Part shown: positions 1 through 6,751 of the stretch, in pieces
Layout: the number at the start of each line of letters is the position of its first letter
How positions within the stretch are numbered: the first letter of the stretch is position 1
Assembly: GCA_021107195.1 (NCBI GenBank)
Contig: JAIOTF010000401.1
Coordinates: 1 to 13,331, forward strand
DNA: 13,331 nt
DNA from: Anaerolineaceae bacterium
GTDB lineage: Bacteria > Chloroflexota > Anaerolineae > Anaerolineales > Anaerolineaceae
Direction of reading: 5' to 3'
Notes under the pieces: model-generated
Told to the model about the DNA's origin: nothing
The model's input: the letters and a program-made list of their open reading frames with translations, nothing else
Databases searched by the model: none
Position numbers and translations under genes: made by a program

Positions 1-2
1 AG

Positions 3-896
3 CTGCCGACATTCCCATTGAGCCACCTTGATCTGGTGAAAACCCACAGCCACTTCAATGCACCACTCGCCAACGCTGAACAACCCTATCCAGTGCTGGT
101 TTTCTCACATGGCTATACGAATTCGTTTGAGGTCAATCAGGCACAAATGGAAGAACTCGCCAGCCACGGATACGTCATTTTCAGCATCAATCACACATAC
201 GAAGCATTTGGTACTGTTTTTCCCGATGGCAGAATTGTAACAATCTCAAAAGACACATTTTTTGCGCTAAATACCGAACCGACAGAATACTTCAACGATC
301 ATCTTGCAACCTGGGTTGCAGACACAAGCTTTGTCGTGGACCAGATAGAAATGCTTGACGCCGGCACAAGCGACGACTTCTTTACCAATAAGCTGGATAT
401 GGATCACATCGGCGTTTTTGGTATGTCGTATGGAGGCCCCACAGCAGAAGAATTTTGCCTCAACGATGAACGCTGCAAAGCCGCAGTCAACATGGACGGC
501 AGCCATTTTGGATATACAGACTTTTCCTTCACCCCATTGCAAGTACCTTATCTGGTGTTTCATAATCAAAACTGGATGGGAAAATATGACGATGTGTTCT
601 CATACGTACAGAACCGGGCTTACAAGGTTGATGTGAACAAATCAGAACACCTGCATTTTACCGATGGCATCCTATGGACGCCTTTACTCGTATGGGTAGA
701 CCAATCCCCAATACCCTTTTCAGCAGAAGATCTTCACTTTGTTTCTAAAGCCATCCAGCCCAAAGAAATGATCAGAATTGAAAATGCCTATTTGCTGGCA
801 TTCTTTGACAGGCATTTGAAACTGGAACAGGTTCCACTGCTCGATGAAAACATTTCCCCCTTTGAAGACGTGAGATTTTATTCCGGAACGCCATAG
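3..896 (+). CDS. PAF-acetylhydrolase-like alpha/beta hydrolase, 5'-truncated by window edge
   Basis: This is a serine hydrolase of the alpha/beta fold, probably cleaving short acyl or ester groups; the substrate is unknown. Counting from the TTG at 18, an oxyanion-side motif FSHGY lies near residue 30, the nucleophile elbow is GMSYGG with Ser137, the likely acid is Asp160 in NMDG, and the likely catalytic His is His211 in HxxFxD. The 23-residue Ser-to-Asp spacing and the HxxFxD motif match the plasma PAF-acetylhydrolase family as I know it. The frame is open upstream of the TTG to the window edge and reads LPTFPLSHLDLV, which also resembles the family. The real start therefore lies outside the window and the TTG is not preferred. 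No signal peptide can be judged. A strong terminator follows. Fold and catalytic class are well supported; the substrate is not. Confidence 0.85.
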   Translation: MPTFPLSHLDLVKTHSHFNAPLANAEQPYPVLVFSHGYTNSFEVNQAQMEELASHGYVIFSINHTYEAFGTVFPDGRIVTISKDTFFALNTEPTEYFNDHLATWVADTSFVVDQIEMLDAGTSDDFFTNKLDMDHIGVFGMSYGGPTAEEFCLNDERCKAAVNMDGSHFGYTDFSFTPLQVPYLVFHNQNWMGKYDDVFSYVQNRAYKVDVNKSEHLHFTDGILWTPLLVWVDQSPIPFSAEDLHFVSKAIQPKEMIRIENAYLLAFFDRHLKLEQVPLLDENISPFEDVRFYSGTP

Positions 897-963
897 AATC
901 AATTCTGAATTTTACAAACAAAAACCGCACGGTTCAACATGCGCACCGTACGATTTTTATAAA

Positions 964-990
964 AAAGGCGGCTGGAAAACAGCCGCCTTT
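964..990 (+). terminator. Intrinsic terminator after the hydrolase gene
   Basis: A perfect 11-bp inverted repeat, AAAGGCGGCTG / CAGCCGCCTTT, surrounds the loop GAAAA. The stem's own 3' Ts are followed by CATT, and the complementary strand has an A/T run on the other side, so it may act in both directions. A weaker hairpin with one mismatch (926-933 with 945-952, followed by ATTTTTAT) lies just upstream and may assist. Confidence 0.8.
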
Positions 991-1025
991 CATTATGCAT
1001 TATACATTCCCGCATGATAAATTAA

Positions 1026-1271
1026 TCTTATCTTAACCAATTTGCCCAACCGGATATAATCATACCGGAACCAGCCAACGCGGCGAACTGGAACCGCTAT
1101 GCGTACACAAATTATAACCCGATTAATTTCAATGATCCAAGTGGACACGCAGCTCATGCTGGTGGGGGCGCTGCATCTGCTGGAGAAGAATTTTGGAAAA
1201 AGCGTGAGATTAAACTAAAGATTCAGGAAATAGTAAATGATTTACCTGAATCTTTAGATCCTGGGGAACCG
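1026..1271 (+). pseudogene. End of an RHS-repeat core, body missing
   Basis: An in-frame TAA at 1023 is followed by an open frame that continues without a break into the gene called at 1272. Its first ~40 codons read like the last part of an RHS/YD-repeat core, including QPDIIIPEP and then NRYAYTNYNPINFNDPSGH. The NRYxY...NP...DPSGH ending is the standard boundary before the variable C-terminal tip of RHS proteins. The thousands of bases of repeat-bearing core expected upstream are absent: only the terminator and the hydrolase gene lie there. No good start codon was found in this stretch. It is therefore a remnant or an orphan tip cassette, of the kind known beside full RHS loci. Residues after PSGH are glycine/alanine-rich and then charged (EEFWKKREIKLKIQ), already part of the variable tip. 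Confidence 0.75.
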
Positions 1272-1763
1272 ATGCTAGATGGTTTCTTCGATAGATTACA
1301 GCATAATTGGGATTATATAGTTCGTAGTATTGTGCCAAAAAACTGGACGTGGTCATTTCCTGTGATTATTCCGGGGGGGTATGGAATAACCGATGAAATA
1401 ATAGAACATTCAGTTTCAATTCGCGCATTTGGCTACGGATTTGGTGATACGCTTGTTCCGGTATTTGCTGGTGTAGGCTTTATAATAACATGTATCCCTG
1501 CTCAAGTTGAAAATATTCAATATGGTGACACTTCGTTTGCAGATATTACGGGAGATATTGCTGTAGACGCGTTGGGATTTGGATTATCTGAACTTGTAGG
1601 ATATGGTGTTGGTGGACTTGCTATTGAAGCTCCACCTGTTGCCCTTGGGGTAAAAGTAGTAGCTGATGTCATTGTTGGCATGGCATACAACTACGCGGTT
1701 GATCAAACCGGATTCCGTGAAACGGTAGTTGATCAAATTGAACTAATATTCAATAAGGAATAA
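1272..1763 (+). CDS. RHS-associated C-terminal tip, glycine-rich hydrophobic; function unknown
   Basis: I do not recognise the domain. The 163-residue product has a polar N-terminal part and then two stretches rich in glycine and hydrophobic residues (about residues 55-80 and 95-140, including GYGFGDTLVP and LVGYGVGGLAI). It ends with an amphipathic VDQTGFRETVVDQIELIF. This composition fits membrane interaction better than a typical nuclease tip, and no catalytic motif is visible. The ATG at 1272 has GGGGA about 5 nt upstream, so independent translation is possible. However, the same frame is open back to 1026 through an RHS core end, so the protein originally was the tip of an RHS polypeptide. 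The next gene starts 5 bp downstream, the usual place for an immunity gene. Codon use and base composition are AT-rich compared with the flanking genes. A toxin role is inference only. Confidence 0.55.
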   Translation: MLDGFFDRLQHNWDYIVRSIVPKNWTWSFPVIIPGGYGITDEIIEHSVSIRAFGYGFGDTLVPVFAGVGFIITCIPAQVENIQYGDTSFADITGDIAVDALGFGLSELVGYGVGGLAIEAPPVALGVKVVADVIVGMAYNYAVDQTGFRETVVDQIELIFNKE

Positions 1764-1768
1764 CAACA

Positions 1769-2458
1769 GTGAAAAAGAAATTTGATGTCTTTTTGCTTCG
1801 CATGACTTTGTTAAAATTTGTCTTGTTTTCTATGATTTGTTGGTTTATATTGTATGCAGTTTATCAATACGCTGTAACATCGCTGGCATTGAAGATAATC
1901 ATTGGGTGCAGCATTGCTATCATCTTTATGAATGGTATAAGGGTTGTTTTCGACAATGCGCCAAGATTATATTTTCTTTTGTATAGTCTTGGACTTGTGC
2001 CCACGATTGTCTTTATTGAGTATTCATTATTCTTGATATTGCAGTTTGAAGGCAATCCCCAATATGGTTTTATCATCGGCGTATATTCAATTGCTGTATT
2101 GTTTATTATTCTCATTGTTCAAGACAAAAAAGTTAAAGAGAGAAATATACGTTCCAGGGTAATAAGCATTTATACTGTAAAGAAAGATAATGATCTTATT
2201 GGTGATAAGGTTATCGATGCTTACAATGAAATTAATGAACCGAGCGAAAAAACATCCAAAATCATTTCCAAAATTGAAAGACTAACCCCATTCATTCCTG
2301 CATTCAACGTATTATTTGTAAAACATTTTCACTCATTTGTAGGATTGGTGCTCATAACTTGTCTAATGATGTTGCTGTTGGCGCCGATTACTGAATTTGG
2401 GAGGAATGCGTATAATTTCGTCCATTTGTTTTCAACTCTTCGAAAAATGGAAGAGTGA
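1769..2458 (+). CDS. Integral membrane protein of unknown function, possible immunity partner
   Basis: The 229-residue protein shows about five hydrophobic helices: roughly residues 13-33, 38-60, 68-92, 99-117 and 189-207. A charged soluble segment of about 70 residues (118-185) separates helices 4 and 5. There is no recognisable enzymatic motif. It starts with GTG; an AAGGA about nine bases upstream, inside the end of the preceding gene, gives a credible ribosome binding site and suggests coupled translation. It shares the low-GC character of the RHS tip before it. By position (5 bp after a presumptive polymorphic-toxin tip) it could be the cognate membrane immunity protein, but nothing in its own sequence proves this. 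It may equally be an unrelated hypothetical gene. The 137 bp that follow hold only a weak 6-bp hairpin (2482-2500) and no convincing terminator. Confidence 0.6.
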   Translation: MKKKFDVFLLRMTLLKFVLFSMICWFILYAVYQYAVTSLALKIIIGCSIAIIFMNGIRVVFDNAPRLYFLLYSLGLVPTIVFIEYSLFLILQFEGNPQYGFIIGVYSIAVLFIILIVQDKKVKERNIRSRVISIYTVKKDNDLIGDKVIDAYNEINEPSEKTSKIISKIERLTPFIPAFNVLFVKHFHSFVGLVLITCLMMLLLAPITEFGRNAYNFVHLFSTLRKMEE

Positions 2459-2595
2459 AAATTCCATTTAGAACACAAATATTGGCTTTTGCACAGCCAA
2501 GTGCCGCCTTATAGCTTCATATGGTTACATTCAATCAAGCTGATAGAGTCGCGTAAACAACATAGCAACTCCAGCACCTTAACAACAAAATAGTA

Positions 2596-3642
2596 TTAGA
2601 TCGTCACCAACTCAACCGACAGATCCAGCAAAAGAGGCGTTTCAGACTGCCCCTCCAGCAGGGCACACATTTGCTCCACCAGCGAGAGGCGGGTGCTGGT
2701 CTCCAGTTCAGGGACCTTCAGTTGTTCCGCCAGCAGCAGCAAGCGCTGGTGCTGGATGGCCGAAAGCGTACAGCCGCCTTTTTGCAGGTTGAGCGATAGC
2801 CCGATGCGCTTCTCCACGATCTGCATGGCTGCGAAATAATCACTGGCTACGGTTTCATCATGTACCCGCGCATAGGTGAGGGTTGTGTTCAGGCGTTTGT
2901 GCCCCAGGAATTTCTGGATGCTTGTAATGCGGCAGCCCGCATTCAAAAGCTGTGTTGCGCAGGTGTGCCGCAGGCGGTGAGGGTACACATGCACGCCCAC
3001 CCGTTCCCCGGCGGCCTTGATGCGCCCCCGGATGAGGTCTTTCTCCACCGGCTGGTTGCGGAAGAGGAAAACATGCTCCGTAGGACCTTCTCCGCGCACT
3101 TCCAGATAGGCACGCAGCGCATTCACCGTGGTCTCGCTGCAAAACACCGTGTGGTCTTTCAACCCTTTTCCGCGGCGCACATACAGGCGCTTCTGGGCCA
3201 GGTCAAGGTCTTCCAGACGCAGTTCTTCCACCTCGCCAATGCGCATTGCGCTCTGCCACAGCAGGTAGAAGCTGGCCCTGTCCAGCAAAGCATTGCGTTT
3301 GGCCTTGAAATCCCCGGCCTGGAGAACTCGCGCTTCAAAATCCTCCTGAAGGCTGCGCACCTGTGCGTCGGTGAGGAATTTGGGAAGTGGGTCGGGTTCC
3401 TTCAGGCCGGGGATGCGCGTCAGGCAATACGGCACAGTGTGTCCCTGTTCCTGCAAAAAGTACAGAAAAGCGCGCAGCGAACGCAGATCGCCGTTGATGC
3501 CGCTCACGGCAGCCTTCTGCTGCAAACGAAAATCTGTGTAGTCCAGCACCATGCTGCGTTTCCGTTGCGACAGTTCCATGACCTGGTGCTCGTTGCCGCA
3601 GTTGCGCCAGGTGAGCAGATGGCCTGACCAGAACCGGCGCAT
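2596..3642 (-). CDS. Large tyrosine recombinase, C-terminal catalytic part (split by in-frame TAG)
   Basis: This piece holds the complete catalytic domain of a phage-integrase-family tyrosine recombinase. Counting from the ATG at 3642 the active-site set is Arg134 (AMRIGE), Lys159 (RRGKG), His222 and Arg225 (PHRLRH), His248 (LGHKR) and nucleophile Tyr257 (TLTYAR). A core-binding (SAM-like) segment lies at about 1-75, and about 75 extra residues follow the HDETVASDYF stretch. The frame is the same as that of the upstream piece: TAG at 3648-3646, then AAT, then this ATG. The joined reading RRH-stop-NMRRFWSGH continues the family pattern, so this is one gene with a nonsense mutation. No ribosome binding site precedes the ATG (ACTAGAAT), which argues against efficient separate translation. 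If translated alone it would still carry all catalytic residues. Confidence 0.85.
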   Translation of the reverse strand: MRRFWSGHLLTWRNCGNEHQVMELSQRKRSMVLDYTDFRLQQKAAVSGINGDLRSLRAFLYFLQEQGHTVPYCLTRIPGLKEPDPLPKFLTDAQVRSLQEDFEARVLQAGDFKAKRNALLDRASFYLLWQSAMRIGEVEELRLEDLDLAQKRLYVRRGKGLKDHTVFCSETTVNALRAYLEVRGEGPTEHVFLFRNQPVEKDLIRGRIKAAGERVGVHVYPHRLRHTCATQLLNAGCRITSIQKFLGHKRLNTTLTYARVHDETVASDYFAAMQIVEKRIGLSLNLQKGGCTLSAIQHQRLLLLAEQLKVPELETSTRLSLVEQMCALLEGQSETPLLLDLSVELVTI

Positions 3643-3645
3643 ATT

Positions 3646-4161
3646 CTAGTGCCGGCGGGCATTGCGCCAATTGGCTTGTTTGCAGTGCTGGTAGCGCAGC
3701 AAGGCCGTTACCAGCCATTCAGGCAGCCCTTGGGTATGCTCGGTATGGTCATAAGGGGTGATCTGGGTTTCCAGCAAGCCGCGCTCATTGAGCAGGAAAC
3801 GGCGGAACTTCAACATTGCCAGATAGCAGTTGTGCGTCCAGGAATCACTGAGCTGCTTGGCGCGGATGTAGTGCATGGCTTTTTCCAGGTCTTGCTCCAG
3901 GTCCAGTTCACTGGATGGCAGGTTGTTGAGGCTGAGGATGTGCCCAGCCATGGGGATGTGCAGGCAGCGGATCACGTGCTCGCTGTTGCCGCCGCTGCTC
4001 AACCATTTGCGATAGCGCTGCAAGGTATCCACGTTTTCCGGCAGCCACTCAGCGGTGAATTTGGGCTGCGGCGCATCCGGCGGGAGACGGAAGTCGCGCG
4101 CATATTTGAGCGCCTGGTCGTAGATCTCGGTTGTCGTCACGGCTGCCTTTACGGGGGACAT
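3646..4161 (-). CDS. Large tyrosine recombinase, N-terminal part ending at premature TAG
   Basis: This is the N-terminal part of the same recombinase. It has a leader followed by a SAM-like core-binding domain: HIPMAGHILSLN near residue 70, and WTHNCYLAMLKFRRFLLNERG near 110-130. It then runs into the linker LPEWLVTALLRYQHCKQANWR. The intact gene would span 2596-4161, about 521 codons. I chose the ATG at 4161 over the TTG two codons earlier. The ATG overlaps the previous recombinase's stop as TAATG, and GGAGG stands 7 nt before it, so translation is probably coupled. The product stops after ARRH, before any catalytic residue, so this fragment cannot recombine DNA by itself. The stop is most simply a single-base change of CAG (Gln) or GAG (Glu) to TAG. 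Read-through by a suppressor is possible but unsupported. Confidence 0.75.
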   Translation of the reverse strand: MSPVKAAVTTTEIYDQALKYARDFRLPPDAPQPKFTAEWLPENVDTLQRYRKWLSSGGNSEHVIRCLHIPMAGHILSLNNLPSSELDLEQDLEKAMHYIRAKQLSDSWTHNCYLAMLKFRRFLLNERGLLETQITPYDHTEHTQGLPEWLVTALLRYQHCKQANWRNARRH

Positions 4162-5018
4162 TACCAATCCTCCATTGTTTCACAGGCAGCGTAATAATCA
4201 TCTGCCACGTCATGGTCGTTGGCCTGCACATAACTTTGGGTTGTGTCCAGCCAGCGGTGCCCCAGCAGCTTCTGGATGGTGGTCACAGGCACATCTGCTT
4301 CCAGAAGGTGGTTGGCAAAGGAATGGCGAAGCTGGTGAGCGGTAAGAGATACCCTGGCAAGCTCGCGGTAGATAACGAGTCGTTTGTGAATGGCGGTGGT
4401 GGAAAGCCCTTTCCCCTGGTAGCTGAGAAAGACAAAGTCACTGACCACCACTGGGCGCTGATGGATGTATTCACGCAGGGCCAGCTCGGACTGCGGCGAG
4501 ACAAAGACGGAACGGTCCCGGCCGCCCTTGCCGCGCAGGATGATCCGCGGGTGCAGTTCATCCAGGTAAAGGTCCGTCAGTTTCAGCCCGGCCACTTCTC
4601 CGATACGCAGCCCGCAGCAGAGCATGAGCAGGAACATGGCCCGGTCGCGAACCCGGTTGTCCGCATACCCTTTGGGCGGCGCAGCGCCTTCCAGGGCGCG
4701 AAAGAAAGCGCGCAGGGCATCTCCCTGTACCGGGCGGGGCAGCAGCTCCCTCTGGCGCACACGATGGCGGCGGGGGAATACAGGACACACAAGCTCACTA
4801 TCCTCACCGGCAAGGTAACTGTAGAAGGACAACAAAGCAGCGATGCGGCGGTTGATAGTTGACGGGCAAAATCCTTGATTGACCTGCTCGGTGAGAAAGA
4901 TATCTACTTCGTGGAATGTGATTTTGTTGGGTGGCAGATCCCCAACGATTTCAACGAAAAGCGAAAGGTCGTATGAATAGTCTTTCCAGGTACGCGCCTG
5001 TGGATTACGGCGGCGCAC
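4161..5018 (-). CDS. Tyrosine recombinase/integrase (XerC/D-like), first of a coupled pair
   Basis: The 285-residue product has an N-terminal SAM-like DNA-binding domain (about 5-80; STINRRIAALLSFYSYL) and a C-terminal catalytic domain. The full set of residues is visible: Arg138 (CGLRIGE), Lys164 (RGKGG), His228 and Arg231 (HQLRH), His254 (LLGHR) and Tyr263 (QSYVQ). It cuts and rejoins DNA through a phosphotyrosine link; its sites are unknown. The start is uncertain. The GTG at 5018 lacks a ribosome binding site, while the in-frame stretch ILAEVQDFVNW just upstream fits the domain. An AGGAGG (5064-5059) sits 7 nt before an ATA at 5051-5049. The natural start was probably ATG there and has mutated, or ATA is used. 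The gene overlaps the next by one base (TAATG). The upstream palindrome covers this start region. Confidence 0.85.
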   Translation of the reverse strand: MRRRNPQARTWKDYSYDLSLFVEIVGDLPPNKITFHEVDIFLTEQVNQGFCPSTINRRIAALLSFYSYLAGEDSELVCPVFPRRHRVRQRELLPRPVQGDALRAFFRALEGAAPPKGYADNRVRDRAMFLLMLCCGLRIGEVAGLKLTDLYLDELHPRIILRGKGGRDRSVFVSPQSELALREYIHQRPVVVSDFVFLSYQGKGLSTTAIHKRLVIYRELARVSLTAHQLRHSFANHLLEADVPVTTIQKLLGHRWLDTTQSYVQANDHDVADDYYAACETMEDW

Positions 5019-5048
5019 CCAGTTGACGAAATCCTGAACTTCGGCTAG

Positions 5049-5120
5049 TATGAGAACACCTCCTGGGTTATAGAATGAATTGGATTGGACATCCTCATTC
5101 TACGATCAGGAGGTTCTTAC
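5049..5120. repeat. Large imperfect palindrome upstream of the recombinase pair
   Basis: Two arms of about 28 bp face each other. The right arm read on + (from about 5095) contains TCATTCTA, then CAGGAGG, then TTCTTAC. The left arm read on - (from about 5078) contains TCATTCTA, then CCAGGAGG, TG, TTCTCAT. The arms differ by a few substitutions and two small insertions. The centre holds a nested GGAT/ATCC pair around TGGAC. Such an arrangement could be a recombinase binding/attachment site or one end of the element. The left arm also supplies the AGGAGG ribosome binding site of the first recombinase, so binding there could repress it. I saw no matching copy near the other end (2459-2600). The role is inferred; the symmetry is seen directly. 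Confidence 0.65.
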
Positions 5121-5130
5121 CACCAGAAAG

Positions 5131-5168
5131 TACGGAGGTGGTTAAGATAACTAATCGACCACCCCGTA
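5131..5168. repeat. Inverted repeat across the 3' end of the phosphorylase gene
   Basis: TACGGAGGTGGT at 5131-5142 faces ACCACCCCGTA at 5158-5168, pairing 11 bp with one bulged A. The loop contains the stop codon of the phosphorylase gene. In the transcript of that gene it could form a 3' hairpin protecting or ending the message, but no U-run follows, so a classic terminator is not shown. It lies only 11 bp from the palindrome at 5049-5120. Confidence 0.45.
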
Positions 5169-6455
5169 GAACAAGGGCAGCGGATCGCAAATCATGTCGC
5201 TCCACTCTACCGTTTCTTCCAGGCGTTTTTTGGCTTGGGCAAGGCGGGCAGCGTCGTTGGCGTGCACTGTGAACAGAGCCTCGCCCGCTTCAACGCGGTC
5301 ACCGACTTTATGAAGCACCATGATCCCTACTGCATGGTCAATCGGGTCGCCTTTCCTGGCGCGCCCGGCCCCCAACTCAACCGAAGTCTCTCCCACTTCC
5401 CTGGCGCGCACGGCTTTCAACCAACCGGAACGCGGTGCAAGCACCTGCTCAACCAGGGAAGCTGTCGGCAGCTTCTCAGGATGATCCACATAACTCACAT
5501 CGCCGCCCTGCTCCCGCACCAGCGTGCGGAAATATTCCAGGCCAGAGCCATCGGCCAATGCTCTCTCAGCCATCTTGCGGGCTTCATCCAGATCCGGCAC
5601 CCGGTTTCCAAGTACCAGCATGTGACTGGCAACCACCAGACAATGCTCACGGAAATCTTCCGGTCCGCCCCCCTGCAAGGTTTCGATAGCCTCACGAGTT
5701 TCCATGGCATTTCCTACCGCCACACCAAGCGGCTGGTTCATGTCTGAGAGCAAACCAACCACCCGGCGGCCACTCAGTTTACCGATAGCAACCATGATCT
5801 CAGCCAACTGGCGCGCATCATCCAGATTGGTCATGAAAGCGCCCTCGCCCAGCTTGACGTCCAGCACAATGGCGTGCGCTCCGGCGGCGATCTTCTTGCT
5901 CATCACCGAAGAAGCAATTAACGGCATTGAAGGCACCGTACCGGTGACGTCGCGCAAGGCATACATTTTTCCATCTGCCGGGGCCAGGTCTTTGCTCTGG
6001 CCGGTCAAAACGATCTTGTATGTTTTGAGCTGACTCAGGAATTCTTCCTCTGAAAGGTCTGTACGATACCCGGGGATGGATTCCATCTTATCCAATGTGC
6101 CGCCGCTGAATCCCAAACCACGACCGGACATCTTACCAACCGGCAAACCGCAGGCTGCCACTACCGGCCCCACCACCAGCGTGGTTTTATCACCCACGCC
6201 GCCCGTGGAATGCTTATCGATCGCGATTTCCACAGCAGAGGAAAGATCCAATGTTTCACCCGAACGCACCATTGCCAGAGTCAAGTCAGTGGTTTCCCGA
6301 TCACTCATCCCATTCAACAATACAGCCATTGCCCAGGCAGAAGCCTGATAGTCGGGAATCGTTCCATCAGTGAACCCTTCTACGAAGAAATCAATTTCTT
6401 CGCGGCTTAACTCTTGACGCTCTCGTTTCTTGATGATGATATCAACTGCGCGCAT
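5151..6455 (-). CDS. pdp: Pyrimidine-nucleoside phosphorylase (thymidine/uridine phosphorylase)
   Basis: The enzyme splits uridine, thymidine or deoxyuridine with phosphate to the base and (deoxy)ribose-1-phosphate in pyrimidine salvage, in the cytoplasm. Its 434 residues match the usual length. Seen in order: helical N-domain (1-65), phosphate-binding KHSTGGVGDK (81-90), KMSGRGLG (108-115), GGTLDK (118-123), base-binding Arg168 in LRDVTG, Ser183 and Lys187 in ASSVMSKK, and a C-terminal PYNP-type domain from about 345. Lys108 instead of Met before SGRG is the residue I associate with broad-specificity Pdp rather than strict thymidine phosphorylase (deoA). GLGFSGG replaces the common GLGHTGG. 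The ATG is preceded by GAGGTG six bases upstream. It appears to be a single-gene unit, with a 296-bp gap containing a TATAAT before it and the recombinase pair after it. Confidence 0.93.
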   Translation of the reverse strand: MRAVDIIIKKRERQELSREEIDFFVEGFTDGTIPDYQASAWAMAVLLNGMSDRETTDLTLAMVRSGETLDLSSAVEIAIDKHSTGGVGDKTTLVVGPVVAACGLPVGKMSGRGLGFSGGTLDKMESIPGYRTDLSEEEFLSQLKTYKIVLTGQSKDLAPADGKMYALRDVTGTVPSMPLIASSVMSKKIAAGAHAIVLDVKLGEGAFMTNLDDARQLAEIMVAIGKLSGRRVVGLLSDMNQPLGVAVGNAMETREAIETLQGGGPEDFREHCLVVASHMLVLGNRVPDLDEARKMAERALADGSGLEYFRTLVREQGGDVSYVDHPEKLPTASLVEQVLAPRSGWLKAVRAREVGETSVELGAGRARKGDPIDHAVGIMVLHKVGDRVEAGEALFTVHANDAARLAQAKKRLEETVEWSDMICDPLPLFYGVVD

Positions 6456-6517
6456 TATTGCACCTCATATCGTTAAATTTATACCCAAAACTCCCAGCCT
6501 GATGCAGGAAGAATTTT

Positions 6518-6523
6518 ATTATA
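6518..6523 (-). promoter_or_regulatory. Possible -10 element for the phosphorylase gene
   Basis: On the - strand an exact TATAAT stands about 65 nt before the phosphorylase start codon, in a locally AT-rich stretch. No good -35 lies 16-18 bp upstream (the sequence there is TCCTGA), so this is only a candidate. Confidence 0.35.
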
Positions 6524-6620
6524 ATCCATGAGAATGGGGATCAGGATCAGACAACAAGGTAAATGCGTCTATCTCCACAGAGACAAGAAATGCCACAATA
6601 TGGCCCCGCCAATTTCCGCA

Positions 6621-6642
6621 GCGGCTCAGCATGTTGAGCCGC
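6621..6642. repeat. Hairpin, first of three in the jag-pdp gap
   Basis: GCGGCTCA and TGAGCCGC form a perfect 8-bp stem around a 6-nt loop. It has no T-run on either side, so it is not a standard terminator. Confidence 0.5.
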
Positions 6643-6664
6643 CGCAAGTCCCCTCACAACTCAA

Positions 6665-6708
6665 AAGGGTGTGCTGCCCGCGGGATTTCCCGCTGACCGC
6701 ACACCCTT
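6665..6708 (-). terminator. Probable terminator of the rpmH-jag operon
   Basis: AAGGGTGTGC / GCACACCCTT make a perfect 10-bp outer stem. A second stem, GCGGG / CCCGC, closes inside it. Read on the - strand, the structure follows the jag stop by about 45 nt and ends in CCCTTTTGA, a short T-run. It fits the end of the operon, although the U-tract is weak. Confidence 0.55.
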
Positions 6709-6716
6709 CTGAAATC

Positions 6717-6738
6717 GCCGCTGACTCAGATCAGCGGC
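6717..6738. repeat. Hairpin immediately after jag
   Basis: GCCGCTGA and TCAGCGGC form a perfect 8-bp stem with loop CTCAGA, 13 bp beyond the jag stop codon. With no T-run it may be a 3' stabilising or processing structure working with the terminator next to it. Confidence 0.5.
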
Positions 6739-6751
6739 CAGGTTCGTCCCA

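Noticed and set aside
2459..2595. Left end of the recombinase element with a copy of the 5049-5120 palindrome
   Set aside because: Only a short AGAACAC match (about 2470) and a weak 6-bp hairpin were seen; not enough to call a terminal repeat.
2860..4862. Long + strand open frames (2860-3627, 3649-4194, 4131-4862) opposite the recombinases
   Set aside because: They are antisense shadows in GC-rich codons. The - strand frames carry full recombinase motifs, and the + strand translations show no recognisable domain.
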